Positions 8,068 through 16,313 of a stretch of DNA of 55,360 nt are shown one piece after another. Each line of letters starts with the position of its first letter. The first letter of the stretch is position 1. The position numbers and the translations under genes are program-made. The notes below the pieces were generated by a model, which ran no database searches, was not told the origin of the DNA, and worked only from the letters and a program-made list of their open reading frames with translations. Source of the stretch: an uncultured Lachnospiraceae bacterium (GTDB lineage: Bacteria > Bacillota > Clostridia > Lachnospirales > Lachnospiraceae). The stretch is taken from NCBI GenBank assembly GCA_910588295.1, contig CAJUQO010000016.1:1-55360 (forward strand), written 5' to 3'.

Positions 8068-10329
8068 CTATTTTTTCTTCCTGTTATTCGTAACCGACTC
8101 CGTTTTCTTTGCGTAGGATGTCATGACATACCACAGAGAAGCGGTAATGCACACCGAAGAGTAGGCGCCGCAGATAATACCGGCCATAATCGGCAGAGCA
8201 AATTCGCGGATCGAAGACACACCCATCACCCACAGTACCGCCACCATCACAAAGGTGGTCAGGGAAGTGTAGATACTCCTGGTCAGCGTCTGCGTGATAC
8301 TCTCATTAACCACCGCGGCCAGATCCTTCCTGCCCGCACCGGCCATATTTTCACGGATACGGTCAAAAATAACGATGGTGGCATTAATAGAATAACCCAC
8401 GATGGTCAGCATACAGGCGATGAAAGTATTGCCCACGGACACCCGGCTGACGGCATAGAATCCCAGCACCACCAGCACATCATGGAGCAGCGCGATAACC
8501 GCACTGGACGCAAAACGGATATTCTTAAACCGGAACCAGATGTACAGCAGCATGAAAATCGCCGCCACGATCACAGCCACAATGGCGTCCCGGCGCATCT
8601 CATTACTGACTGTGGCGGAGATATTCTGAGCCGATATGCCCTCTTTGGCCACGCCGAAGCTCTCCATCATCGTACTCTCCATCTGCTCGCGCTCATCCAC
8701 ATTCAGCACTCTGGTCTTAATCGTAACATCATTGCTGCCCATCACCTTCACACAGGTCACGTCGGCGTCGCCGGTGATCTTCTCCACCAGCGGTTCCACC
8801 TCGCTCTCCAAGCGCTCCATGGACATATCCTCGTTAAAGCTCACCGTGGTGGATGTACCTCCCACAAACTCAAGGCTGAAATTCAGCGTATTGCCCGTGG
8901 TCGCCTTGCCTACGGCCATACCGATGACGGGAACTCCGATAGCCAGAATCACAGATATCGTAAAAAACAATTTCTTTCTACCCACAAAATCGATGCTGGG
9001 CCGCTCCACCGTCTTGCCGTACCATTTCTCATCCCGGAAGCCCACAGCATAGAAGGCGTTGACGATCAGCCTGGACACCACCAGGGCGGTAAACATGGAA
9101 AGCACAATACCAAGGGCCAGCGTCATGGCAAAGCCCTGGACGCTTCCCGTTCCCAGCACCCCCAGCACCGCCGCCGCGAGCAGGGTAGTGATATTGCCGT
9201 CAAAAATAGCGGAAAAGGCCTTCTTGAAACCGGAAGTGATAGCCCCCCGCACCGATTTGCCCGTGCCGATCTCCTCACGGATACGGGCATAGATGATCAC
9301 ATTGGCATCCACAGCCATACCGATGGACAAGATGATACCGGCGATACCGGGTAACGTCAGCGTCAGATCAAAAGCATTCAGCATCACCAGCTCCAGGCCC
9401 GTATAGATAACCAGGGCCAGGCTGGCCACAAATCCCGGCAGGGCATACACAACGATCATAAAAATCATTACCAGTACCAGGCCGATGGCGCCCGCCGTCA
9501 AACTGGTTTTGATCGCGTTGCTTCCCAGTGTGGCGCCCACCACGCTGGAGCTGATCTCATGGAGCTCCAGCGTCAAAGAACCGATACGCAGGGTGGTGGC
9601 CAGCCGCTGGGCTTCCTCCACACTCTCCATATTTTCAATAATCGCGCGGCCGTTTGTGATAACCGCATTTACGCTGGGCACGCTGACAAACTCGCCGTCG
9701 TAGTAGATACCGATGGTCTGCTGGTTATCATAGGCATACTGGGTCGCCTCAGCAAAGGCCTTAGTTCCCTCACTGTCAAACTCCAGATCCGTGGCGTAGT
9801 TGTTATTTCCCGTCTGATCCTGATTCACACCTCCCTGAGCATCCACCACGGAGGATCCCTCCAGTACGATGGAACCCTTCTCCTTCAGCTCATCGATGGT
9901 GTAATTCAGCACATAATTGCCTACAGAGGCGTCATAGCTGTAGTTCTCATTACCGTCATCGTCCGTCTGCGCAATAAAATACAGGGAACCGGGTGTCCCC
10001 AGCTCCTCCAGGATCTTGTTGGCATCGGACACGCCGGGGATCTCCACCGCGATGCGGTTCGTACCCTGCTGGTAGACTTTCGCCTCTTCACTGTAGGTCA
10101 TGACACGCTGCTGCAGCTTGTAGATCGTATCCGACATATCCGAAGCGGAAGGCAGATCCTGATCCGCCTCATAGGTGATGCTGACGCCGCCGGCCAGATC
10201 CAGTCCCGTGATAATGTTCCTTGCCGATCCGGTTCCCGTCGGTCCCCAGCCCACTGCAGCCGTAAAACTCAGCAGGGCGATGACCAGAACACTCAGGATC
10301 AAAACGGCGACTCCCTGATTTTTCTTCAT
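8068..10329 (-). CDS. secDF: Protein translocase subunit SecDF (fused SecD and SecF)
   Basis: RND-type membrane protein that uses the ion gradient to help Sec-dependent export. Its 753 residues combine SecD (about 1-430) and SecF (about 440-753). The start has one membrane segment, then the periplasmic-side P1 region with GLDLAGGVSI. Each half carries a six-helix bundle; SecD has GIAGIILSIGMAVDAN and SecF has GGTSTTVSF and YSINATIVIFDRIREN. Fusion of the two proteins is normal in Firmicutes. It follows scfB by a 52-base gap on the same strand, so read-through from scfB is possible. Confidence 0.96.
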   Translation of the reverse strand: MKKNQGVAVLILSVLVIALLSFTAAVGWGPTGTGSARNIITGLDLAGGVSITYEADQDLPSASDMSDTIYKLQQRVMTYSEEAKVYQQGTNRIAVEIPGVSDANKILEELGTPGSLYFIAQTDDDGNENYSYDASVGNYVLNYTIDELKEKGSIVLEGSSVVDAQGGVNQDQTGNNNYATDLEFDSEGTKAFAEATQYAYDNQQTIGIYYDGEFVSVPSVNAVITNGRAIIENMESVEEAQRLATTLRIGSLTLELHEISSSVVGATLGSNAIKTSLTAGAIGLVLVMIFMIVVYALPGFVASLALVIYTGLELVMLNAFDLTLTLPGIAGIILSIGMAVDANVIIYARIREEIGTGKSVRGAITSGFKKAFSAIFDGNITTLLAAAVLGVLGTGSVQGFAMTLALGIVLSMFTALVVSRLIVNAFYAVGFRDEKWYGKTVERPSIDFVGRKKLFFTISVILAIGVPVIGMAVGKATTGNTLNFSLEFVGGTSTTVSFNEDMSMERLESEVEPLVEKITGDADVTCVKVMGSNDVTIKTRVLNVDEREQMESTMMESFGVAKEGISAQNISATVSNEMRRDAIVAVIVAAIFMLLYIWFRFKNIRFASSAVIALLHDVLVVLGFYAVSRVSVGNTFIACMLTIVGYSINATIVIFDRIRENMAGAGRKDLAAVVNESITQTLTRSIYTSLTTFVMVAVLWVMGVSSIREFALPIMAGIICGAYSSVCITASLWYVMTSYAKKTESVTNNRKKK

Positions 10330-10381
10330 GGTAATTTCCTCATCTCCTAAAATATAATATTATTGCGGCCGTACCCCGGCA

Positions 10382-11737
10382 TCATTCCGCCAGGGCGGCT
10401 TTTATCATCAATGCACACTCCACACGTTTCCTCTGAAGCCTGCAGCCGATATCATACACACCGCCTATGCTTCCGGTAAAATTCCAGGCATTGGCCGCGC
10501 AGCCCCCGCTGCAATAGAACCGGGCAAAGCATTTTTTACATTCCTCTTTGGCATAAACGTTACAGCCCTTAAACTGATCCACCAGGCCGGTGCGGGTCAC
10601 GCCCTCGTCCACATTCCCCAGGCAAAACCCTTCGGTGCCCACAAACTGATGGCAGGGATACAGATCCCCCCAGGGCGTCACGGCCAGATACTCGCTGCCC
10701 GAGCCGCAGCCCGACAGACGTTTGTACACGCAGGGCCCCCCGGTCAGGTCAATCATAAAATGGAAGAAAGTAAAGCCCCTGCCCTCCCTCTCCCGGCGGA
10801 TCATCTCTCTGGCCAAGACATCATATTGCTCGCAGATCCGGGGCACGTCCTCCACACGAATCGCATAATCGGCCTCCGGCGGGGCCACCACCGGCTCCAC
10901 GGATATCTGCTTAAAGCCCATATCCGCCAGACTCAGCACGTCCGCGGCAAAATCCAGATTGTAATGGGTAAAAGTTCCCCTCACATAATAATTTTCCTGG
11001 TTCCGGCTGTCGGCAAAGGCTTTGAACTTCGGCATAATCAGGTCATAGCTGCCCTTTCCGTTCCGGAAGGGCCTCATGAAATCATGGACTTTCTTCCGCC
11101 CGTCCACGCTCAGCACTACGTTGCCGAACTCCCGGTTGGCAAACGCCATGATCTCCTCATTCAGGAGTACGCCGTTGGTGGTCAGGGTAAAACGGAAATT
11201 CTTGTCGTGCAGCTTTTCCTGTTCCCGGCCATAGGCCACCAAATCCTTCACCACCTGCCAGTTCATCGTGGGTTCGCCGCCGAAGAAATCCACTTCCAGA
11301 TTCCTCCTGGAACCGGAATTTGCGACCAGAAAATCCAGGGCCTTTTTTCCCACCTCAAAGGACATAAGGGCCTTTTTCCCGTGGTACTCCCCCTCCTCCG
11401 CAAAGCAGTAACGGCAGGCCAGGTTGCAGTCGTGGGCGATATGCAGACACAGCGCCTTTACCACCGTGGGACGGCCGGCAAAATGCTCGATGGCATTTTC
11501 ATAAATATCCTCAGTAAAGAGCATACCCTGTTTTTTCAGTTCCAGACATTCTTCCCAGGCGCTGTCAATCTCATCCCGAGGATAGCGGCTTTCCAGCTCT
11601 GCCTGCACTTTCGCAAGACCGTCCCCCTGATCCATGCGGGCCACCACGTCGTAGACCACCGCGTCCACCACGTGAACCGAACCGCTGTTGACATCCAGGA
11701 CAATCGGAATATCGTTATTAATATACTGGTGTATCAC
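10382..11737 (-). CDS. scfB: SCIFF thioether maturase ScfB (radical SAM/SPASM)
   Basis: Radical SAM enzyme expected to install thioether cross-links on the SCIFF peptide encoded just upstream. It has 451 residues: an N-terminal peptide-recognition part (about 1-90), then CxxxCxxC (Cys 104, 108, 111). A C-terminal SPASM region is rich in Cys for auxiliary clusters (CHQFVGTEGFC, ECKKCFARFYCSGGC). The pairing with scfA, 111 bases upstream on the same strand, makes the family call firm. Two tandem hairpins sit between precursor and enzyme and would favour more peptide than enzyme. What the mature peptide does is not known from the sequence. Confidence 0.95.
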   Translation of the reverse strand: MIHQYINNDIPIVLDVNSGSVHVVDAVVYDVVARMDQGDGLAKVQAELESRYPRDEIDSAWEECLELKKQGMLFTEDIYENAIEHFAGRPTVVKALCLHIAHDCNLACRYCFAEEGEYHGKKALMSFEVGKKALDFLVANSGSRRNLEVDFFGGEPTMNWQVVKDLVAYGREQEKLHDKNFRFTLTTNGVLLNEEIMAFANREFGNVVLSVDGRKKVHDFMRPFRNGKGSYDLIMPKFKAFADSRNQENYYVRGTFTHYNLDFAADVLSLADMGFKQISVEPVVAPPEADYAIRVEDVPRICEQYDVLAREMIRREREGRGFTFFHFMIDLTGGPCVYKRLSGCGSGSEYLAVTPWGDLYPCHQFVGTEGFCLGNVDEGVTRTGLVDQFKGCNVYAKEECKKCFARFYCSGGCAANAWNFTGSIGGVYDIGCRLQRKRVECALMIKAALAE

Positions 11738-11762
11738 ACATTTTCTCCCTCAGTAAAAAGAA

Positions 11763-11793
11763 TGTAACAGTTCAGACAAGCTGACCTGTTACA
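11763..11793. repeat. TGTRAC-type intergenic hairpin, copy 2
   Basis: Symmetrical palindrome: TGTAACAG (11763-11770) pairs with CTGTTACA (11786-11793), and an inner TCAG/CTGA stem (11772-11775 with 11781-11784) adds to it. It lies in the scfA-scfB gap, 26 bases upstream of the scfB start. Confidence 0.65.
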
Positions 11794-11800
11794 AAAGAAT

Positions 11801-11826
11801 AGCAGCGGCAAGAAAGCACCGCTGCT
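11801..11826 (-). terminator. Hairpin after scfA (partial terminator)
   Basis: Perfect 8-bp stem, 11801-11808 with 11819-11826, starting 22 bases after the scfA stop. A short T-rich tract follows on the minus strand. It is probably a leaky terminator that sets the peptide-to-maturase ratio. Confidence 0.55.
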
Positions 11827-11848
11827 CAACGTACAGGATACAGCAAGA

Positions 11849-11992
11849 TTACCGTTTCTGCTCGCAGGTCTGGTTTCCTACGGTACAGGATGTCTTGCAG
11901 GCAGACTGACAGGAAGTCTGGCACTCGCCGCATCCGCCTTTTTTTACTGTATTCTGCAAATTCTTTGTATTCAACGTCTTGATGTGCTTCAT
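11849..11992 (-). CDS. scfA: Six-cysteine ribosomally made peptide SCIFF (ScfA precursor)
   Basis: A 47-residue precursor peptide with six cysteines (positions 21, 24, 28, 32, 36, 43) in the C-terminal half and a Lys/Asn-rich leader beginning MKHIKTLNTKNLQ. This is the hallmark SCIFF peptide, short and widely conserved in Clostridia, which ScfB cross-links. An AGGAT-type ribosome site (GGGAGG) lies about 8 bases before the ATG. It has its own promoter with an extended -10 at 12025-12053. The leader and cysteine core are intact, so the system looks functional. Confidence 0.95.
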   Translation of the reverse strand: MKHIKTLNTKNLQNTVKKGGCGECQTSCQSACKTSCTVGNQTCEQKR

Positions 11993-12024
11993 CCTAATAT
12001 CCTCCCGTGATAAATTCTCTGGCT

Positions 12025-12053
12025 ATTATAGCATAGGGATTCTGCTTTTTAAA
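12025..12053 (-). promoter_or_regulatory. Promoter of scfA-scfB
   Basis: Minus strand TTTAAA (12053-12048), a 17-base spacer and a perfect TATAAT (12030-12025), with TG one base before it. It lies about 33 bases upstream of the SCIFF start codon. Confidence 0.75.
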
Positions 12054-12093
12054 GCCTTTTTTTCAACGTTTCACATTTTATTGATATCCACGG

Positions 12094-12124
12094 GTAACCG
12101 TTCAGCTATCGGCTGAACGGTTAC
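12094..12124. repeat. TGTRAC-type intergenic hairpin, copy 3
   Basis: Perfect 13-bp stem, 12094-12106 with 12112-12124, with a 5-base loop. The half-motif GGTTAC repeats once more just after it. It follows the stop of the TIGR04086 gene and may end that transcript. Confidence 0.65.
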
Positions 12125-12139
12125 ATTCACGGTTACTGC

Positions 12140-12511
12140 TCACGCCAGCATTCCTCCCAGACATCCGCCGCCCAGGCACAGGAGGCAGCTGGTTACCAGA
12201 TGTTGAATATCCATCCAGGCCCCCACGGGCACGGCCGCCGACAGGAGGATGAGAATTGCAAAATAACAAAGCCCCGTACCCAAACCCCACAGAAATTTCC
12301 GTTTGTCCATCTTATGCCCCAAATAAAGACCTCCCAGGAAGCAGGACAGAATATAGGTAAAAATAATTCCCAGGCTCACCACGTTTTCTCCCGGATTAGC
12401 TTTGTACATCACGAAAGAAATCGCAAACAGAAGAACCACCGTCGTCAGGCAGGCAATTATCAGGGCTTTCACGCAGGCCGCCGCGATATACGGCGTTGAT
12501 TTTTTCTCCAT
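12140..12511 (-). CDS. TIGR04086 family membrane protein
   Basis: A 123-residue integral membrane protein with four predicted hydrophobic segments and a glycine-rich end (GGGCLGGMLA). The composition, the size and the position just upstream of the SCIFF genes match the TIGR04086 family, which is often found in this neighbourhood in clostridia. The function is unknown. Two starts are possible: ATG at 12511 (GGAAGG 12 bases upstream) or GTG at 12520, where the same site is only 3 bases away. The ATG is used here. Confidence 0.75.
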   Translation of the reverse strand: MEKKSTPYIAAACVKALIIACLTTVVLLFAISFVMYKANPGENVVSLGIIFTYILSCFLGGLYLGHKMDKRKFLWGLGTGLCYFAILILLSAAVPVGAWMDIQHLVTSCLLCLGGGCLGGMLA

Positions 12512-12650
12512 GGCATTCACAGTCCTTCCAAAAATATTTGTTGGCTAAATTCTAATACATATATATGGCGGAAAAAACATGGATATGCCTGGAACGCGTC
12601 CAAAACCCTATCCCGCAGATAAAATTTCCCCGACAGGCCTATGCGTAAAA

Positions 12651-12685
12651 CCGGCGGACAAGCATGATAGACGCTTACCCGCCGG
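12651..12685 (-). terminator. Terminator after the acidic surface protein
   Basis: CCGGCGG (12651-12657) pairs with CCGCCGG (12679-12685), with an inner AAGC/GCTT pairing. TTTT follows on the minus strand. It lies 40 bases past the stop of the surface protein gene. Confidence 0.6.
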
Positions 12686-12724
12686 AAATATATACGCTTC
12701 AGATTATATTACATGCCGCGCTTT

Positions 12725-14923
12725 TCAGGAACGCCTGGAATAAGATTTCCTCTTATACTGCACATAAACCATATAGCCCGCAAACAGCATCAGCATAATG
12801 GCTCCGGAACCGACCATGGCATATCCCATAAGGTTGTTCGTATCTCCTGTTCCCACAGCGTTTGCCCTTCTCACACCCGTATTGCCTGTGCCGGTACTCG
12901 TGGTCCGATTTCTGGTAGAAGAACTGCTCGTAGTGGAAGAAGAACTCTTGCCTGCGCTGCTGCTCGTATTCTTGTTCCCTGCGCTGCTGCTTCCCGAGCT
13001 CTTATTGCCGGTACTGCTGCTTCCCGGATTCTTATTTCCGGTACTGCTGCTCTCTCCGCCGGTACCGGGCTCTTTATCTATGTAGGAAAAACCCGTGGAG
13101 CCCACAAGCTCCGTGCTTCCCGCCACACTGAGGCCAATCACGCTGAATGGGCTAAAGGAGCTGGTCACAAAGCTCATCTGGTCGCCGCTGATCTCCGGAA
13201 TGATCTGCTCCACTGTCCCGTCTGCCAGATAATGATAGATTACGATATCCACATCCTTGACAGCCGGAGCCGCCATTAATACCGTCACGGTCTTGCCGTT
13301 CAGCTTGTACTCACTGTCAGTAATCAGATTCCAGAGCTTGAATTCATAGGATTCCAACAGCGTACGGATGGTGCTGTCATCAACCTTCCGCCCCTCCACA
13401 GCGGTGGCACGGAACTGGATATACCAGGGCAGATCCCCCTGCACCGTCACGCCCTGGCTGACCCGGTTATAGCCGAGCACCCGGCTCTGGGCATCGTACA
13501 GCTTATCCAGCAGTTCGCCGGAAACCTCCGCCTGGGCCTCTTCGCTGAGCTGCTCAAAGGCCACGGAAGCCCGTACTACTGCCTCCACATCGGCCTGGGA
13601 GCCGATGGATTCCGGCAATTTTGCGAGAAGCCGGGCCACCTTCTCCGCATTCCAGGTCTCAGCGGGCTCATCCTCTTTTTCCTCTGCGTCGGGCTTCTCT
13701 CCGGATTCTTCGCTGTCTGCCCCATCCTCCGGCTTATCCTCCCCGGCCGGGTTGTCCGTCCCGCTGCCGTCTTCGGGATCTTCAGAACCGTCAGCAGGGG
13801 ACTGATCCTCCGCGGGAGCATCCTTTCCGTCTCCCTCTTCGGGATTCTCCGCGTCTGTGCCGTCCGGCGTGTCCGTTTTCCCGTCTTCCGGCTTCTGCTC
13901 CTCTTGACCCGGATCGCTGTCCGGTTTCTGCTCCTCTTCACCGGAAACGTCGTCGGTTTTTCCGTCCTCCGGCTTCTGCTCCTCTTCGCCGGAAACGTCG
14001 TCTGTTTTTCCGTCTTCCGGCTTCTGCTCCTCTTCGCCGGAAACGTCGTCTGTTTTTCCGTCCTCTTTACCGGAACCGTCCTCCGGCTTGCTGCCGCTTT
14101 CCGCCCCGTCCTCTTTGCCGTCTTCCCCGGCCTGACCGCCTGTCTCTGTTTTATCCTTATCGGCATCCTCCGACGCTTCCGCATCGTCAGGATCATCCTC
14201 ATTTTTTTCTTCGTCCAGGAAAGACTGGGTCAGTACCTTCACCGTGCGTATCACGGTCTGGCTATCCCCATTCCAACCCTTCAAGCCACTGTAATCATGT
14301 ACGTCCGTATCCGACGGCGTAAAAATGATCTGCGCCTGGGTCTCATATTTGTCCGGTACAAAGCTGCCGTTTGCCCAGGCAAAGGATCCGCTGCCGAAGC
14401 ATTGGTCGGACAGAGATACTTCCGACAGGGCTTTAGGCTGTACCAGCGTGATTGCGGAGGGCACGGAAATCTCCGACGCGGGAGAACGCCCGGCCAGGCC
14501 GGACACAGACCCCGAACCGGAAACATCCGTATTATATAATGTAATACCGGACAGCTCCAGACTGCCGGTCACATGGGCCAGCGCATCGGTAAAACCGGAA
14601 GCTCTCTTTAGCTTTACTCCCGATCCCAAAGACCAGTGCTGGGAACCGCTCACCGTCACAGTACCACAGACACGTATGGTTCCCTTATCCCCTACCAGCT
14701 TTTTTGCTTTGGAAAAGGTAGCCACCGCCTCCTTCTCCGACTTTCCATCCCGGCTGTCGTCACCGGACGCGCCGTCCAGATAAATAACCGTGCCGTCACC
14801 GGAGGCCGCCCGGATCCCCCTGCCGCCGCCCAGTACAGATGCTGCTGCCAGCCCGAACACCAGCATCATGCTGAGCATACGGTGAAACAAATTTTTCCTG
14901 CATCTCGTTCTTTCCCTTATCAA
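12725..14923 (-). CDS. Secreted acidic repeat surface protein with C-terminal anchor
   Basis: A 732-residue exported protein. The N-terminus is a signal peptide: a charged start, a hydrophobic run (MLSMMLVFGLAAA) and an Ala-x-Ala type cleavage site. A beta-rich domain follows. A long Asp/Glu/Lys/Pro-rich central region includes three near-identical 16-residue repeats built on QKPEDGKTDDVSG. A second folded domain and a Ser/Thr/Asn/Gly spacer lead to a tail with GTGDTNN, a membrane helix and KRKSYSRRS. This resembles a sortase sorting signal, but the Pro of LPxTG is missing. The start is a TTG at 14923 because GGAGG lies 7 bases upstream and the signal peptide begins there. Function unknown; adhesin or wall protein by architecture. 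Confidence 0.8.
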   Translation of the reverse strand: MIRERTRCRKNLFHRMLSMMLVFGLAAASVLGGGRGIRAASGDGTVIYLDGASGDDSRDGKSEKEAVATFSKAKKLVGDKGTIRVCGTVTVSGSQHWSLGSGVKLKRASGFTDALAHVTGSLELSGITLYNTDVSGSGSVSGLAGRSPASEISVPSAITLVQPKALSEVSLSDQCFGSGSFAWANGSFVPDKYETQAQIIFTPSDTDVHDYSGLKGWNGDSQTVIRTVKVLTQSFLDEEKNEDDPDDAEASEDADKDKTETGGQAGEDGKEDGAESGSKPEDGSGKEDGKTDDVSGEEEQKPEDGKTDDVSGEEEQKPEDGKTDDVSGEEEQKPDSDPGQEEQKPEDGKTDTPDGTDAENPEEGDGKDAPAEDQSPADGSEDPEDGSGTDNPAGEDKPEDGADSEESGEKPDAEEKEDEPAETWNAEKVARLLAKLPESIGSQADVEAVVRASVAFEQLSEEAQAEVSGELLDKLYDAQSRVLGYNRVSQGVTVQGDLPWYIQFRATAVEGRKVDDSTIRTLLESYEFKLWNLITDSEYKLNGKTVTVLMAAPAVKDVDIVIYHYLADGTVEQIIPEISGDQMSFVTSSFSPFSVIGLSVAGSTELVGSTGFSYIDKEPGTGGESSSTGNKNPGSSSTGNKSSGSSSAGNKNTSSSAGKSSSSTTSSSSTRNRTTSTGTGNTGVRRANAVGTGDTNNLMGYAMVGSGAIMLMLFAGYMVYVQYKRKSYSRRS
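13922..14065. repeat. Three 48-bp tandem repeats in the surface protein gene
   Basis: A 48-bp unit encoding a 16-residue acidic block is repeated about three times with few changes. Such tracts change copy number easily, so protein length may vary between strains. Confidence 0.75.
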
Positions 14924-14936
14924 TGTGTTTCCTCCC

Positions 14937-15066
14937 ATCATACCGGATTGGCTCACCGCGGTTCCGTGGCCGGTGCAAGCCCTTCGTCCCACTGATGCGG
15001 CAAACCGGACAAAATCTGCCAATGCTCCCCTCCTGCCGACATCCGTTTTGCCTATGCGACATTCTA
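14937..15066 (-). promoter_or_regulatory. Structured leader, candidate GEMM-like (c-di-GMP-I) riboswitch
   Basis: The leader of about 155 bases between the promoter and the TTG start is highly structured. GTCGCATAGGC (15060-15050) and GTGGGACGAAGG (14992-14981) resemble the two conserved blocks of GEMM-I riboswitches. A hairpin (14971-14975 with 14954-14958) follows, and the ribosome site lies at the 3' end. Two stems share bases and cannot form together: 15035-15043 with 14994-15001, and 15042-15052 with 14999-15009. The canonical GNRA loop is not evident, so the class is tentative. Confidence 0.4.
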
Positions 15067-15084
15067 TCCCTTTTTATGACACAC

Positions 15085-15090
15085 ATTATA
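15085..15090 (-). promoter_or_regulatory. Extended -10 promoter of the surface protein gene
   Basis: TATAAT on the minus strand (15090-15085), preceded by TG and one base. No good -35 is seen. Transcription would start near 15078, giving a leader of about 155 bases. Confidence 0.6.
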
Positions 15091-15148
15091 CCACATTTTT
15101 TAAATAAGGGAACTACTTTTTTACATTTCTTTAAGATTATGTTACATT

Positions 15149-15751
15149 TCAGTTCTTTCCCAGAATTTCCGCCATAATATCATAAAACTGTCCGCCGCAG
15201 CGCTCCATTTCCCCCAATACCAGCTTCATTCCCTCCTCTGTGGTATACCAGTTTGCCGCCGTGACGGTACTTCTGCAGGGGCAGACCAGGAATTCACAGT
15301 CCGGATACAGGAGCTGATAGTACAAGAGGGCCCGCCTTGCATGGTAAGGCTTGCAGCAGAGGATCGCCTTTTCCACGGTAAGGCCCCGGGCGTCCGTCAG
15401 CCTTCGGGAACAGATCGCATTTTCATACGTATACGTAGCCTCCGGCTCCGGCCAGACGGCCTCCGGCGCCACACCGTTTTTCACAAGGACGTCCGTCAGA
15501 AACTCCGCCTCCGTGGCATAGGGCCCCGGATACTGCTCCGGCTCATCCTGCACCCCGCCGAAACGGCCCGTGAGAATACTGTATTTGCCCGAAGGTATCA
15601 CCACAGGCGCATAGCCCTCCCGCCACAGGGCCGCCGCCCGCTCCCCCAGGGCCGCCGCATTGCTCCCCGGAATAAACAGAATATCCGCCTTCGCAGGCGG
15701 ATGTTCCACAAAAATATAATCCGTATACATATTAAGAAACCGCTGATTCAT
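15149..15751 (-). CDS. YdcF/SanA/ElyC-type protein (DUF218)
   Basis: A 200-residue protein of the DUF218 family. Typical features are ILFIPGSN near the start, the GERAAALWREGY segment and the T-x-EN motif (TYTYENA). Family members are linked to envelope maintenance (ElyC, SanA), but the reaction is not established. It overlaps the preceding PAP2 phosphatase gene by 20 bases, and that gene overlaps the PPIase lipoprotein gene, so the three form one envelope-related operon. No signal peptide is evident, so it is probably cytoplasmic or peripheral. Confidence 0.8.
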   Translation of the reverse strand: MNQRFLNMYTDYIFVEHPPAKADILFIPGSNAAALGERAAALWREGYAPVVIPSGKYSILTGRFGGVQDEPEQYPGPYATEAEFLTDVLVKNGVAPEAVWPEPEATYTYENAICSRRLTDARGLTVEKAILCCKPYHARRALLYYQLLYPDCEFLVCPCRSTVTAANWYTTEEGMKLVLGEMERCGGQFYDIMAEILGKN

Positions 15752-16313
15752 TTGTTTTCCCCCCGGAGCGGGAGCGCCGTACCCGCTGCCATATATAGTT
15801 CGCGGCCATCCCGCACAGTACGCCGATCACCATTCCTGCCAGCACGTCACTGGGATAATGCACACCCACATACAGCCGCGAGAAACAGATCATCAGAGCC
15901 AGGGCCAGCGGCAGATACCGCCAGCCGCTCTTTACTGTGAGCCATATCGCTGTGACCGCCGCCAGGCTGCTGGCCGCATGGCCGGACGGGAAAGACCAGT
16001 CCACCTGGCGCTCAATGAGGGGCGCCAGCCCCTCCACCACATCATAGGGGCGCACTCGGCAGACCACATTCTTGAGAACCGCATTGACCACCAGAACGTC
16101 TATCAAAAGAGCCAGCGCCATTACCTGACCGGTTGATCTGTACTTTTTGCTGAAAAGAAAAAGGATCGTCAGAAATACCCAAAACCAGCCGGCATCTCCC
16201 AATGCAGTAATCTTTGTCAGCAGCCATGTCAGGGCCGGTGTGCGCACCATATCCTGCAAAAAAAGCAGAAACGCACCTTCCCACTGCCCGAAAGCCTCCA
16301 TAACTCCTATCAC
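15732..16313 (-). CDS. PAP2-family membrane phosphatase
   Basis: A 193-residue membrane phosphatase of the type-2 phosphatidic acid phosphatase / undecaprenyl-pyrophosphatase superfamily. All three signature motifs are present: KxxxxxxRP (KNVVCRVRP), PSGH, and SRxxxxxHxxxD (SRLYVGVHYPSD). Several hydrophobic helices surround them. The start is a GTG at 16313 whose last three bases overlap the TGA of the PPIase gene (GTGA), with GAGGAG 5 bases upstream, so translation is coupled. Likely substrates are lipid phosphates such as undecaprenyl pyrophosphate; this is inferred. Confidence 0.9.
   Translation of the reverse strand: MIGVMEAFGQWEGAFLLFLQDMVRTPALTWLLTKITALGDAGWFWVFLTILFLFSKKYRSTGQVMALALLIDVLVVNAVLKNVVCRVRPYDVVEGLAPLIERQVDWSFPSGHAASSLAAVTAIWLTVKSGWRYLPLALALMICFSRLYVGVHYPSDVLAGMVIGVLCGMAANYIWQRVRRSRSGGKTNESAVS

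Noticed and set aside
13922..14065. Possible CRISPR array
   Set aside because: The repeated units are in frame coding repeats without spacers.
13576..14202. Arg/Pro-rich open frames antisense or out of frame to the acidic surface protein
   Set aside because: These are shadows of the repetitive acidic coding sequence with no start signals.
12725..14923. Earlier TTG start at 15022 for the surface protein
   Set aside because: It has a good ribosome site, but the added residues precede the signal peptide with no sense, while the TTG at 14923 has its own site and starts directly before the signal peptide.
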